This document shows, in pieces, positions 18,467 to 28,035 of a stretch of DNA of 64,000 nt. The notes beneath the pieces are model-generated. The model was given only the letters and a program-made list of their open reading frames with translations. It searched no databases and had not been told where the DNA came from. This stretch comes from Paenibacillus plantarum (GTDB taxonomy: Bacteria; Bacillota; Bacilli; Paenibacillales; NBRC-103111), in the NCBI RefSeq assembly GCF_013141695.1, contig NZ_WHNY01000026.1, positions 310,001 to 374,000 of the forward strand, in the 5' to 3' direction. Position numbers and translations under genes: made by a program. Each line of letters starts with the position of its first letter. The first letter of the stretch is position 1.

Positions 18467-20200
18467 TTATTTGGTCGGAGGCTCGGTCAATAACGGAAGG
18501 AATATTTCTACCCTAGTCCCCCCCTCTTCCCGCTCGTACAACTCAACACCGTAGATATGCCGGAAATAACCAGCAATTCTTTCCCTTACATTGCGAACAC
18601 CGTAACCTCCCGTATGACGTTTCCTCTTATTCTCCACCACTTGTTGGAGACCAATACCGTCATCATCGATGATGATTTGAAGCGAGTTCCCCAAACGGTT
18701 CATCTGAATATGGACATAACCGGCCAGCCTTGTGTTAAATCCATGAACGATAGAATTTTCTACGAAGGGCTGCAATGTCAGCTTAGGAATATACAGTTCC
18801 ATAACATCTACGGGCACATCAATGGCATAATGAAGACCGTTCCCCCAGCGAAGTTGCTGGATTTCCAGGTAGCATTTAATATGCTCCAATTCATTTGCAA
18901 TCGGAATGAAACTGTCTCCGTTAGATAAGCCGATCCGAAACATTTGTCCCATTAGTTCCAGAATCCGGCTAAGCTCTTCGTGTCCGGCCTCAATGGCCAT
19001 CCAGTTCAGCTGGTCCAGCATGTTGTAGAGAAAGTGAGGGTTAATATTAGCCTGTAGCGCTTCAATTTCAGCTTTACGCTGCTGCTCATATCGCTGCTGG
19101 AGGGATACGTACAAATCCTCGATCCGCTCGTTTTGCTTTCGGTAACCGGCAAATAAATAACCAAACTCATTCTGGTAATCTCCTGGCAAATCCTGATTCT
19201 TACCACCGATCGAATAAGAGCTCATGGCAGAGACCAGCATATTAATTGGCTTTGTAAATTGTCTGCTTAAATAGAGGGTCAGCATTAACATCAGCAGTAC
19301 AGCGGCAACACCAATGATACCGATAACCTCCGCCAAACGGATGCTACTGGCAGTAATCTGATTCCACGGTGTCATCTCGACTAAAGTCCAATTGGAATCA
19401 TTCAACTTCGAATATACCAAAAGCGAATCTCCCACCGTGGAATTCCCGCGAATATGGATAAAGCCGGATTTCTCCGTTTCCATGTTCACCCTTTGACTCA
19501 TTTCCAACTGCTCCTGCATGTCACCTATTTTCAAAATTTCCTGCCCGTTACTATCTGTCATAATCCGGTTGGAATCCCTTGAGCGGCCTTTTAACAGGGT
19601 TCGGATTTCTTCCGCTTTCACATGAATAACAACGACACCTAAAAAAGTATCATTAAATAATATTTTCCGCCCAAAACTAAGAACTGGAACATTCCCCGTG
19701 AAGCTAGGAATTTCATACTCGGATGTCCACGCAAAATCACTCTTGTCCAAATACTGACTCCATTCCCTCCGATTATCCAAATCTTCTATATCCCAGAATT
19801 GGATGTAACTGTTTTCTTCTTTTCGGAAAGGACGCTCCATATACAGATCAATACCTTGAATGATCGGAATGGAATACGTAAGATTGGCCATCGCATTCTG
19901 GACATTATCGGCTTTTTGGTGCCGATCGAATTCATCCTGACTATTCCAAAGAAGTCTAATCAATTCGTTGTCACGGGAAGTAGACAAGGATATCTGCTCA
20001 ATCATGGTTAGCCGTGTTGAAATTTCGTTATTCAATTCTTCCAGCAATTGTTGTTGATAATGGGAGGTGTTTTTCACCAGAGCTTTAGAAGAAATATTGT
20101 AGCTCGTCCACACAATACTGACTAGAACCAGAAAGATAAGAACAAAAAAGCTGCGGAAAAATAGACTCTCAATACGAAACTTCTTGAAAATGTTAGTCAT
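18467..20200 (-). CDS. yesM: YesM-type sensor histidine kinase
   Basis: A 577-residue membrane kinase from the preferred start MTNIFKKFR, which has GGGAG nine bases upstream; an ATG at 20278 would add 26 residues. A membrane segment at about 12-35 is followed by an extracellular Cache-like sensor (40-280), a second membrane segment (about 290), HAMP, and the His_kinase domain with the phospho-His in NINPHFLYNMLDQ. The ATPase domain has LTLQPFVENSIVHGF, DDDGIGL and GGYGVRNVRERI. It lies between the permease genes and yesN and should phosphorylate YesN. The ligand is probably a xylan-derived oligosaccharide, inferred from context. Confidence 0.88.
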   Translation of the reverse strand: MTNIFKKFRIESLFFRSFFVLIFLVLVSIVWTSYNISSKALVKNTSHYQQQLLEELNNEISTRLTMIEQISLSTSRDNELIRLLWNSQDEFDRHQKADNVQNAMANLTYSIPIIQGIDLYMERPFRKEENSYIQFWDIEDLDNRREWSQYLDKSDFAWTSEYEIPSFTGNVPVLSFGRKILFNDTFLGVVVIHVKAEEIRTLLKGRSRDSNRIMTDSNGQEILKIGDMQEQLEMSQRVNMETEKSGFIHIRGNSTVGDSLLVYSKLNDSNWTLVEMTPWNQITASSIRLAEVIGIIGVAAVLLMLMLTLYLSRQFTKPINMLVSAMSSYSIGGKNQDLPGDYQNEFGYLFAGYRKQNERIEDLYVSLQQRYEQQRKAEIEALQANINPHFLYNMLDQLNWMAIEAGHEELSRILELMGQMFRIGLSNGDSFIPIANELEHIKCYLEIQQLRWGNGLHYAIDVPVDVMELYIPKLTLQPFVENSIVHGFNTRLAGYVHIQMNRLGNSLQIIIDDDGIGLQQVVENKRKRHTGGYGVRNVRERIAGYFRHIYGVELYEREEGGTRVEIFLPLLTEPPTK

Positions 20201-20298
20201 CTGGGGTATCTCCCAACTTTGATTACTGTGAAAGAAAACGGTAAAGCTACGAAGGAAACTCGTCTCTTTACCGTCCAATTTGCATATTCAAATTAATC

Positions 20299-21141
20299 TT
20301 AACCTTTAATACCCGTTGTCGCAATGCCCTCAACAAAATAACGTTGCAGAAACGTAAATACGATTGTTGCAGGGAGTATGGATACTAGAGACATTGCCAG
20401 CAATTGGCCCCATTCTTGAGCTGATTGAGCATCATTGATCATCCGCAACGCCAAACCTACGGTATATTTATCTACCGAGTTTAAGTAGAGCAAGTGGCCA
20501 AGGAAGTCATCCCAGTTCCATAGGAAACAGAAAATCATGATTGTTACGATGGCGGGTTGGGTCAGTGGCAGAACCACACGCCAGAATATACCAAACCATG
20601 AACAACCGTCAATCTTTGCAGACTCATCAAGATCCTTTGGGATACCTCTGATAAACTGAATCAGCAGGAAGACGAAGAAACTACCGCCCGCTCCACTTGC
20701 TACCAAGTGAGGAACCACAAACGGAAGATAGGTGTTTACCCAACCCAGTTGGTGGAACATCGCATATTGCGGAATAATGAGTACCTGTGAAGGCATCATC
20801 AAAGTCATCATTAGAATAGAAAACCAGAGATTCTTTAACGGGAAATCTAGACGTGCAAAGCCGAAGGCTACCAAGGTGGTTGAAAAAAGTGTTGCTATTA
20901 AAACCATGGCTTCAAGACCGAAAGTATTCAGATAAAAGTCAGTAAATGTGCGTCCGGGAATTGAATGCCATCCATCCGTGTAGTTGCTCCATTTGGGAAC
21001 CGAAGGAAAGATTCCAGGCGATCCAAGCTCAGCATTGGATTTAAGCGATGCGCCTACCCACCAGATCAAGGGATAGACCATAACAATACTGAACACAATC
21101 ATAAGGGTATGGCGGACAGTAGAATTCCATTTTATGCTCAT
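20299..21141 (-). CDS. Sugar ABC transporter permease (MalG type) of the aldouronate operon
   Basis: A 280-residue inner permease with about six membrane helices and the MalG EAA loop DLDESAKIDGCSWFGIFWRV. It ends YFVEGIATTGIKG, typical of MalG/LacG proteins. Its ATG overlaps the end of the MalF-type gene by four bases (ATGA), which implies translational coupling. Together with the MalF-type protein and the binding lipoprotein at 26423 it should form an importer. The alpha-glucuronidase upstream suggests methylglucuronoxylo-oligosaccharides as cargo. Confidence 0.88.
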   Translation of the reverse strand: MSIKWNSTVRHTLMIVFSIVMVYPLIWWVGASLKSNAELGSPGIFPSVPKWSNYTDGWHSIPGRTFTDFYLNTFGLEAMVLIATLFSTTLVAFGFARLDFPLKNLWFSILMMTLMMPSQVLIIPQYAMFHQLGWVNTYLPFVVPHLVASGAGGSFFVFLLIQFIRGIPKDLDESAKIDGCSWFGIFWRVVLPLTQPAIVTIMIFCFLWNWDDFLGHLLYLNSVDKYTVGLALRMINDAQSAQEWGQLLAMSLVSILPATIVFTFLQRYFVEGIATTGIKG

Positions 21142-22097
21142 TTCCTTTTCTTCCCTCCTGTGTCCGTTTCATAGAAGACCCAATACTTTGAAGTGCCAGC
21201 AATAATGGCTGCTACTATAACAATCATGACCAGCATAATCCACGCTAAAGCTGAAGCATATCCGAGTTCATAGCGACTGAAGGCCCTCTCATATAGATAC
21301 AATGCGTATACATACGTTGAATTCATCGGCCCGCCATTCGTAATAACGAAAGCGGAAGTAAACATTTGGAATGAATTAATAACACCCATAATTAAATTAA
21401 AGTAGATAATCGGTGAAAGCATTGGCAGCGTAATTTTGAAAAATTGTAAAACCTTATTCGCACCATCAACGGATGAGGCTTCGTAAAGATCGTTTGGAAT
21501 TTGCTTTAATCCTGCAAGGAAGATAACCATGGCTGAACCAAACTGCCAAACTGTTAGGAGAATCAGCGTCCACAACGCTGAACCTGGATTCGTGATCCAA
21601 CCTTTTCCTACTATACCGAATATGGATAGAATTTCGTTAAAGATGCCGTCAACACCAAAGATATTACGCCACAAAATTGATACGGCAATACTTCCACCAA
21701 TTAGAGAAGGGAAATAAACCGCCGTACGGTAAAAGGAAATACCTTTCATTGCCTTATTTAAGAGTGTTGCCACCAACAAAGCCGCAATCAATTTCAACGG
21801 CACCGATGCCAGCACATATTGAAATGTTACTTTGACTGATTGGGTAAATCTCGGATCATCTGTAAAGATACGGGTGTAGTTCCGTAAACCAATCCATTTG
21901 ATGGGTTCGAGCAACGTATAATCGGTAAGAGAATAATACAATGATAGAAACATAGGATACGCCGTCAAACCAAAGAATCCGATTAACCATGGAGAAATAA
22001 ACAAATAGCCTGCTAACGGGGCATCCCATCTGCTGAAAAACTTGCGTTTCTTTTTCACTTCAGCCCCGTTTGCAGCAACGATAGTAGAATTGTTCAA
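21138..22097 (-). CDS. Sugar ABC transporter permease (MalF type) of the aldouronate operon
   Basis: A 319-residue permease. Translation starts at TTG (22097) with GAGGTG seven bases upstream. Six membrane helices are visible from DAPLAGYLFISPWLIGFFG onward, and the EAA loop reads DLYEASSVDGANKVLQFFKI. It differs from the LplB type elsewhere in the window, so this transporter belongs to the smaller MalFG class. A terminator and a regulatory motif copy lie between it and aguA, so it may have its own promoter as well as read-through from upstream. Confidence 0.88.
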   Translation of the reverse strand: MNNSTIVAANGAEVKKKRKFFSRWDAPLAGYLFISPWLIGFFGLTAYPMFLSLYYSLTDYTLLEPIKWIGLRNYTRIFTDDPRFTQSVKVTFQYVLASVPLKLIAALLVATLLNKAMKGISFYRTAVYFPSLIGGSIAVSILWRNIFGVDGIFNEILSIFGIVGKGWITNPGSALWTLILLTVWQFGSAMVIFLAGLKQIPNDLYEASSVDGANKVLQFFKITLPMLSPIIYFNLIMGVINSFQMFTSAFVITNGGPMNSTYVYALYLYERAFSRYELGYASALAWIMLVMIVIVAAIIAGTSKYWVFYETDTGGKKRK

Positions 22098-22174
22098 GTA
22101 TAATCACCTCTGTACTTTCTTTATAATCGGTATTTTATAACTTAATTATATAAGTCACTCATCTTTGTCTAAAG

Positions 22175-22211
22175 TAGGGAAATCATCGAATTATTATAAA
22201 ATATAACGAAA
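22175..22211 (-). promoter_or_regulatory. Weaker copy of the shared upstream motif (before the MalF-type gene)
   Basis: The plus strand reads GGGAAATCATCGA, ATTATTATAAAATA, AACGAAAAACG, similar in order to the conserved block upstream of the GH30-like and binding-protein genes, with a one-base spacing difference. It lies about 80-115 bp upstream of the TTG start. Confidence 0.5.
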
Positions 22212-22214
22212 AAC

Positions 22215-22252
22215 GAAGAAGCTAGCCGTGGCTGCTTCCTCGTATTGCGATA
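22215..22252 (-). terminator. Terminator after aguA
   Basis: On the minus strand GAAGCAGCCACGGCTAGCTTC folds into an imperfect hairpin and is followed by a T-rich stretch (TTCGTTTTTCG). It lies 17 bp after the aguA stop. Confidence 0.6.
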
Positions 22253-22268
22253 CATAGAGAGAATTACT

Positions 22269-24335
22269 TTAGGAATAAATCAATCGTTCGGCCATGTCGG
22301 CAATCCCACTTTTTCTGTAAAAATACGTATTGATCCGATCTCTCCATTCTTTGGCATGCTCCACTTGTTCTTCCATACGCTCAGCAACTTGCTTATGCAG
22401 TACCTCATCCATGGTTCCAGCTAGACTGTCCCATTGTGAAACAAGCTGCTCTGCCTTTTCCACACCTTCGAAATGCGTGTCATATATATGCTGAATAACG
22501 GTTTTGCCTGATTGAAGAACGTGAGTATAAGGAACATGATGGAAGAAAAGCAAAAGTTCATCCGGGCAATGGGCTAGAGATTCATATCGTTCAAAATTAG
22601 GTGAATTGTATTGGGACGTATATCCAGTACCTGTTGCCAGTGTCCGATCTACACCGATTCCATGCCAATCGGCATAATGATAGGTCCCCCATTTGGCGTA
22701 TTCGTATCCATCTACATCAGGGCCATAGTGCGTATGGGGGGTAACCATAAATCCAACGCCTAGCGGTGCCGTATAGGACTCATAAATAGCTGGCGAACTC
22801 AATAGCATGTTCTTAATTACATGGATGATATTTGCATTATCGCCGAACGTAAGCTTGATCCATTCCTCGGCAATATGCTCAGCAGTCAAGTCTGGATTCC
22901 AAATCAACCTACCATAGCCATACAAATTGGCTTGCGCCAGCAAATGTCCTGTCCAATTCATGTCATCTCCAATATTCGAAACAGCAGCAATCCCTGCCAA
23001 CCGATTGCCATGAACCGAACCACTAGCAATTCGCTTAATGGTGGATCCGTTACCTTTGGTGTAGGATTCAAAGTCTAGGATTTCCTTCCATTGAGGGATC
23101 AAATAAAATAAGTGTCGTTGCTGCCCTGTATACTCTTGGGCAATTTGGAATTCTAGCACCTGATTTGTGGACGGCATGGCTCCCAGCAGTGGAGATACAG
23201 GCTCTCTGACTTGGAAATCCATGGGACCGTTTTTGATCTGCAAAATGACGTTATCCTTAAAGCGACCGTCCAAGGGCTTGAAGTGATCATAGGCGGCTCG
23301 AGCACGATCCGTTTTTCTATCGCGCCAATCCTGCTTGCAGTTATACACAAAGCAACGCCAAATAACCATGCCACCAAAAGGCTCTAATGCTTCAGCCAGC
23401 ATGTTGGAGCCGTCAGCATGATCTCGGTCGTAAGTAAAAGGTCCCGGTCGGTTCTCCGAATCTGCTTTTACTAAGTACCCGCCGAAATCCGGGATAACTG
23501 CGTAAACGTCAGCTGTTTTAGCTTTCCACCATTGGCGTACATCCGAGTCAAGGGGATCCGCAGTCGTCAGACCTCCGATTTCAATAGGGCTGGCATAATT
23601 AACCGATAGAAATAGCTTGATTGCGTACTTACGGAAAATAGCAGCCAGTTTGGCCACGTCAGGCAAAAACTCTGTAATCAGTTTACTTTCCACTTTATGT
23701 ACATTCACATTATTGATCACAATACCATTCAGCCCTGCTGAGGCAAGCATTCTAGCATAATCTCGGATACGGCCATGATCTTCACTAATCAGGTTGTCTT
23801 TGAAAAAGATGGATTCACCTGCATACCCTCTTTCCACGCTGCCGTCCATATTATCCCACTGATTGATCATTCGTAACTTATTGATCGGATTTTCAACAAT
23901 ATCTAATTCGTTAATATCCGAGCCTGTACTTAACAACCGAAGCAAGTGGAAAGTTCCGTATAAAACACCATTAGAGGTATTTGCACCAACTGCCACACAT
24001 GCGTTTTTCTTATCCGTTATGATGACATAGCCTTCCTGCCCGATCTGTGCAATTTTCTCCGGAGTTACTAGACGATCTACTATAGGATTGTTGCCGAATG
24101 TTCCAATGGCAATGACATGTTTCTCTTGTTCTACAATATCGGGCTTCACGCCTAAGATACCCTCTAGTCCATAGGTTAATTCAGATACTGCGGTTTGGAT
24201 AACGGCATCCTTTTCCGTTACGTGAATTCGGTTAAAATCCGCATATTGATCAAATTGATCACCAGGTAACAATTGGCGGTATCCTAACCATGCTTGATAG
24301 CCGCTGCCAGCTTGTAAGTTAGATAATGTACCCAT
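22269..24335 (-). CDS. aguA: GH67 alpha-glucuronidase
   Basis: A 688-residue cytoplasmic enzyme with no signal peptide and the usual GH67 length. It removes (4-O-methyl)glucuronic acid from the non-reducing end of aldouronates. The catalytic residues of the Geobacillus enzyme (E285, D364, E392) align at a constant offset of nine: E294 in [11 protein letters not shown]373 in [11 protein letters not shown] and E401 in AQEYTGQ. The N-terminal beta domain is followed by a TIM barrel and a helical C-terminal domain. It sits between an unrecognised 660-residue protein and the MalFG-type permeases, and is the clearest marker that this locus handles glucuronoxylan fragments. Confidence 0.95.
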   Translation of the reverse strand: MGTLSNLQAGSGYQAWLGYRQLLPGDQFDQYADFNRIHVTEKDAVIQTAVSELTYGLEGILGVKPDIVEQEKHVIAIGTFGNNPIVDRLVTPEKIAQIGQEGYVIITDKKNACVAVGANTSNGVLYGTFHLLRLLSTGSDINELDIVENPINKLRMINQWDNMDGSVERGYAGESIFFKDNLISEDHGRIRDYARMLASAGLNGIVINNVNVHKVESKLITEFLPDVAKLAAIFRKYAIKLFLSVNYASPIEIGGLTTADPLDSDVRQWWKAKTADVYAVIPDFGGYLVKADSENRPGPFTYDRDHADGSNMLAEALEPFGGMVIWRCFVYNCKQDWRDRKTDRARAAYDHFKPLDGRFKDNVILQIKNGPMDFQVREPVSPLLGAMPSTNQVLEFQIAQEYTGQQRHLFYLIPQWKEILDFESYTKGNGSTIKRIASGSVHGNRLAGIAAVSNIGDDMNWTGHLLAQANLYGYGRLIWNPDLTAEHIAEEWIKLTFGDNANIIHVIKNMLLSSPAIYESYTAPLGVGFMVTPHTHYGPDVDGYEYAKWGTYHYADWHGIGVDRTLATGTGYTSQYNSPNFERYESLAHCPDELLLFFHHVPYTHVLQSGKTVIQHIYDTHFEGVEKAEQLVSQWDSLAGTMDEVLHKQVAERMEEQVEHAKEWRDRINTYFYRKSGIADMAERLIYS

Positions 24336-24374
24336 GTATAAATAAATCCTCCTCGTGTTGTCTTCCTGATTTTC

Positions 24375-26345
24375 TCAGTTTTTGTATTCCCAAATGTCAC
24401 CTGAAAGACTTTCTATTATACATCCACTGGCCCATGGCATTAGGCAGAACCAGGTACTTGCCGGCGAGCCGTCGCGATATGTCTCTGTTAGAAGCCCTTC
24501 TGAATGACAGAATCGCTCGGACATCCAACCCTTCTTCCCATAATCAAATTCATTATCGTACCGATTATAGGTCTGACATCCCCATTCGATGGTATCCATC
24601 ATCCGATCGCGGACATAGTGATCGTTCGTGTTCTCCACATAGTACAGCAGCTCATCAACAATGTTGCTGGACATAGGATGGATATGCGGATTCGCTGTAG
24701 AAGTGACACTGCCCCCACAGCTCGACCATCCAAGTTTACTGAGTGGCGGTACCTTTATCGGCGAATTATAACAGAACTTGAAGGTAAATTCGTAGTCTAT
24801 CGCATCCCTCATATGCGCCAAATATAGCTTATCGCCTGTAAGAGCATGCAGGTATCGAAGAGCCTTTATATATGCTAGAATACCCTCCGAGTCTACTGCT
24901 TTGTCTGCGTCGAGGGGAGCTCCGTAACACTCCATTCGCTTTACATAGGTATCATAATAATGTCTTTCACTTCTCCGTAAGCTTTCAATATATGTCTTAT
25001 CTCCAGTCAACCAGCTTTTATACGCCATTGCCGCCATACACCATGTACCGCAAAAAGCATCATATTCTATGCCAGCGCCTGTTGTTTCCGATAAAATGTA
25101 AGGGTATTCGTCATCTGTATTTTTTGTTCCCTCCATTTTCACAAGAACTTTCGTTACAAAGTCCAGCCAATCATCATGGATGCATTGCTTCATACGTTTT
25201 TCGTACTCATATGCTTTGAGAATATAATACATGGCCTGACCTATCAGGTAAGAGGTATGCCCTGGTGTGTGCATGCCGTCAAACCACCAACCGTGGTTGG
25301 ACCAAGTGCCATTGTCATAAGTTTCAAATGGGAGCCCCGTAGCAGGGTTTAGGGAATTCTCAACCATATTCGTAATACTGGTCAGAGCCTGAGTTCGCAT
25401 GGATTCATCATCAAGCCGCAGTGCTGCCATCAGGACGGGTACTGCTACTGACAATCCATTTGTCCAGGTTAGAGAAAATATCTTATTATATCGATATCCA
25501 CCGTTTTCTTTATCTTCAATAACAAATCCTGAATAACTCCGGTCTTCTGGAAGCCATGCATACTGATAAATTGCCTTTGATAAGTCTGCTACTGTTGTTA
25601 TTGGATCGCTGGCTTTTCTCGGGCTTTGATGATAGCGATAATAAACCTCTTGAATCGCTGCATTAATGCCCAATTCTGATTCAGCCTCATATGCATATAA
25701 GTCCATCGTAAACGCCACGGATTCCCCTACGGCCAACTCAAAGCAATTCTCTTCAAGAGGTGCCCGATCTTTAACTAGTGTCGCCTTAATGAACAACCAC
25801 GGCGCATTTTCATAACCAAGCGTATAACCGACAGTTCCTTTGGAGAGGGAACACGTATATCCGCCGTACTGATAAAATTCCCCTTCGATCTCAGGCTTCC
25901 ATTGCTGCTTAATGCCATTTTCATAGATGAAATACGGGCTGGCGCTTAATCCGTATATGTTCCCGTTGTCATATACAAATGCAGCAGGGTGAGAGAGCCG
26001 ATCACTTCTTACCATCCACCAAGGCGATGCCGGACGTGGCGGATTACCTTCCCTCAATCTCGGAAACTCTTTGGGCACGTTCAGGGGAGCTTCCCCTCGA
26101 TTTCTGCCATACATGAATGCGGGAAGGAAATAACGAGGCTCTTTTTTCACAAACGGCAATTCCACATGGATCACCCCTGACCATGCAACACTGCCTTCAT
26201 TGCTTACCAATATCTTTGCCTGGTAGGGATCTTTGGGGCTGCCCGTTCCACCGATTATATTTACCAAAGCGCTTAAACCAGCATCTTGCAAATCCGTATA
26301 ATCCATGCTTTTTACGCTTCTAGCTGTTAGTATCAGACTTTCCAT
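24375..26345 (-). CDS. Unrecognised 656-aa protein, possible alpha/alpha-barrel glycan-active enzyme
   Basis: The preferred start MESLILTA at 26345 has GGAGG five bases upstream; an ATG at 26357 would add four residues. There is no signal peptide, so it is probably cytoplasmic. The first 230 residues look beta-rich. The rest shows repeated Trp/Tyr/Gly helical segments (TSYLIGQAMYYILKAYEYEK, YDAFCGTWCMAAMAYKSWL, SEGILAYIKALRYLHALTG) typical of an (alpha/alpha)6 toroid. Such folds occur in many glycoside hydrolases and lyases. No family was recognised. Its position between the aldouronate-binding protein and AguA suggests action on an imported xylan fragment. That function is inference only. 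Confidence 0.7.
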   Translation of the reverse strand: MESLILTARSVKSMDYTDLQDAGLSALVNIIGGTGSPKDPYQAKILVSNEGSVAWSGVIHVELPFVKKEPRYFLPAFMYGRNRGEAPLNVPKEFPRLREGNPPRPASPWWMVRSDRLSHPAAFVYDNGNIYGLSASPYFIYENGIKQQWKPEIEGEFYQYGGYTCSLSKGTVGYTLGYENAPWLFIKATLVKDRAPLEENCFELAVGESVAFTMDLYAYEAESELGINAAIQEVYYRYHQSPRKASDPITTVADLSKAIYQYAWLPEDRSYSGFVIEDKENGGYRYNKIFSLTWTNGLSVAVPVLMAALRLDDESMRTQALTSITNMVENSLNPATGLPFETYDNGTWSNHGWWFDGMHTPGHTSYLIGQAMYYILKAYEYEKRMKQCIHDDWLDFVTKVLVKMEGTKNTDDEYPYILSETTGAGIEYDAFCGTWCMAAMAYKSWLTGDKTYIESLRRSERHYYDTYVKRMECYGAPLDADKAVDSEGILAYIKALRYLHALTGDKLYLAHMRDAIDYEFTFKFCYNSPIKVPPLSKLGWSSCGGSVTSTANPHIHPMSSNIVDELLYYVENTNDHYVRDRMMDTIEWGCQTYNRYDNEFDYGKKGWMSERFCHSEGLLTETYRDGSPASTWFCLMPWASGCIIESLSGDIWEYKN

Positions 26346-26383
26346 GATATCCTCCAATCCCCATTCAAAAAGATTAAAAGATA

Positions 26384-26409
26384 CCCTGGAACAAGTATCC
26401 GTTCCAGGG
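26384..26409 (-). terminator. Hairpin between the binding-protein gene and the rest of the operon
   Basis: CCCTGGAAC and GTTCCAGGG form a perfect 9-bp stem with an 8-base loop, followed by a T-rich stretch on the minus strand. Such hairpins commonly let binding-protein mRNA outnumber the downstream cistrons. Confidence 0.75.
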
Positions 26410-26422
26410 CATCTGACTTAGA

Positions 26423-27742
26423 CTACTTTTCGTATGACTTCGATGCAGACTTCAACTGATCAAAAGCTTGTTGTGGGGTAATTTTACCAAAAGTAAGTTG
26501 ATCACCGACCAACGTCCAATCCTTGTCAATGAAATTGGTCCAGCCGCTTGTTGAATCCCAAGTCTGACCGTCTTTCTCTGTTGCACGAAGCAGATCCAAA
26601 CCGACTTTATCTTGGTCACTGAAGCTAGCTTGAAGAAGGGCCGAAACGTCCTTGTTAGCAGGCAAACCGCGTACTGTTCCCAAAATTTTAGCTGCTTCAG
26701 TATCATTAACGAACCAGTTGACAAACTTCTTAGCTTCTTCCTGTTTTTTCGAGTTTGCACTAACAGCCAAGTACATCGAAGGCTTCAACCAGCCGCCCGG
26801 AGCGGAAGCGCGAGGCATGGTCACCAAAGCGTAGGCACCTTTTTTCAAGCTATCATACGTACCGTATCCATTAGAGAAAGCATAGCGTACTAAGATTTTT
26901 CCTGAAACCATTAGATCCAATTTAGGATCATTTTCTTTGTCAGAGGCATTTACGTCAGCTGGAGGAACAAGTCCTTCTTTGCGCAATTCTTCGAATTTCT
27001 TAGTCCATTCTAGGTAAGTCGCTTGATCTACATTAAATTTGCCATCTGGGGAGACAACCGATCCTTTCCCTTTTGCATACTGATAGGCTGAGTAGACGAA
27101 GTAATTACCGCCGTAATCCTTAGTGAAATACGTTCCACTAGGTAATTTCGACTTGGATTCTTTAGCTAGTGCAAAGTATTCATCCCAGTTCCAACCATTA
27201 GCAGGATTCTTAATGCTTAGTTTATCCATTGCCGCTTTGTCATAGATCATACCAAAGGCAACAGAACCAAGAGGAATACCGTATTGTTTACCACCGGATT
27301 GTCCGCCTGCCATCAGTTTGGCATCAAATTTACTTACATCTACAGTTGGCGTCAATTCAACTAATTGCTTGCGGGCAGCCCAATCAGGCGTCCAGCCCGG
27401 GTCAAGCTGTACAACATCTGGCGCATTGTTAGCAGCTGCTTGTGTGGACAATTTGTCCAGATAACCGTCCATACCTGAGTACTCAGGTTCGAACGTTACG
27501 TTCGGGTTGTTCTTGGTGTACAATTCAAGAGCCTTCAAAGTTGCGTCATGACGATTCTGAGCCCCCCACCACATAATGCGAAGCTTAACTGGCTCTGTGG
27601 ATACCTTTGCTGTCTCTGTCGGTGCGGCAGTTGGCGCTGAACTAGTAGTTGCTCCTTTGTCGCTAGCACCACAAGCAGCCAGTGATCCTACCAAAGCAGT
27701 TGTTGTAGCCAAAACGGCTAAAGAACGTTTCCATTTAAACAT
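26423..27742 (-). CDS. Extracellular sugar-binding lipoprotein of the aldouronate transporter
   Basis: A 439-residue solute-binding protein of the smaller MalE-like class. The lipoprotein signal ends LVGSLAACGA with the modified Cys near residue 24, followed by a Thr/Ala/Ser linker. Typical segments are LRIMWWGAQNRHDATLKALE and YGIPLGSVAFGMIYDKAAMDK. GGAGGGG precedes the start. It is the first gene of the operon leading to the 656-aa protein, aguA, the MalFG-type genes and yesMN. The 78-bp module shared with the GH30-like gene starts only 39 bp upstream of its start codon. The ligand is inferred to be methylglucuronoxylo-oligosaccharide. Confidence 0.88.
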   Translation of the reverse strand: MFKWKRSLAVLATTTALVGSLAACGASDKGATTSSAPTAAPTETAKVSTEPVKLRIMWWGAQNRHDATLKALELYTKNNPNVTFEPEYSGMDGYLDKLSTQAAANNAPDVVQLDPGWTPDWAARKQLVELTPTVDVSKFDAKLMAGGQSGGKQYGIPLGSVAFGMIYDKAAMDKLSIKNPANGWNWDEYFALAKESKSKLPSGTYFTKDYGGNYFVYSAYQYAKGKGSVVSPDGKFNVDQATYLEWTKKFEELRKEGLVPPADVNASDKENDPKLDLMVSGKILVRYAFSNGYGTYDSLKKGAYALVTMPRASAPGGWLKPSMYLAVSANSKKQEEAKKFVNWFVNDTEAAKILGTVRGLPANKDVSALLQASFSDQDKVGLDLLRATEKDGQTWDSTSGWTNFIDKDWTLVGDQLTFGKITPQQAFDQLKSASKSYEK

Positions 27743-27780
27743 TGTTACCCCTCCTGAATGTCATTTATTGTTTTTATTTC

Positions 27781-27858
27781 TGTTACTATCGTAACAACTC
27801 AGCAATGAGATTGATATATGAATGATCCACGAATTGTTATAAAAAAGACCGAAAATGT
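27781..27858 (-). promoter_or_regulatory. Shared upstream module, copy B (binding-protein operon)
   Basis: TGTTACTATCGTAACA (27781-27796) is a near-palindrome differing at one base from copy A. It is followed at the same spacing by ATATATGAATGATCCACGA, TTGTTATAAAA and AGACCGAAAAT. The alignment with 14365-14442 needs no gap, although the distances to the start codon differ (39 versus 177 bp). This argues for a functional unit rather than a simple duplicated leader. Confidence 0.75.
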
Positions 27859-27933
27859 TTGGAGCTAGAATCATAGTTATGGTAGCAATGAACTTTCATT
27901 CCCCTCTGTCGTATCCAGCATCTAGTTAAAAAT

Positions 27934-27981
27934 TATATCAATTTAAAATGATATCAATTTGGGGTGAAATATACTTATAAT
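27934..27981 (+). promoter_or_regulatory. Putative promoter of the molybdopterin oxidoreductase gene
   Basis: TATAAT at 27976-27981 matches a sigma-A -10 box. No good -35 box is at the right distance. Instead ATATCAATTT occurs twice as a direct repeat (27935-27944 and 27951-27960), which could be an activator or repressor site. Confidence 0.4.
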
Positions 27982-28035
27982 GGTTTTGTGTAAAGCGGAT
28001 TTAACTGACATTGCATACAATAAGGGGGGAGTCGT

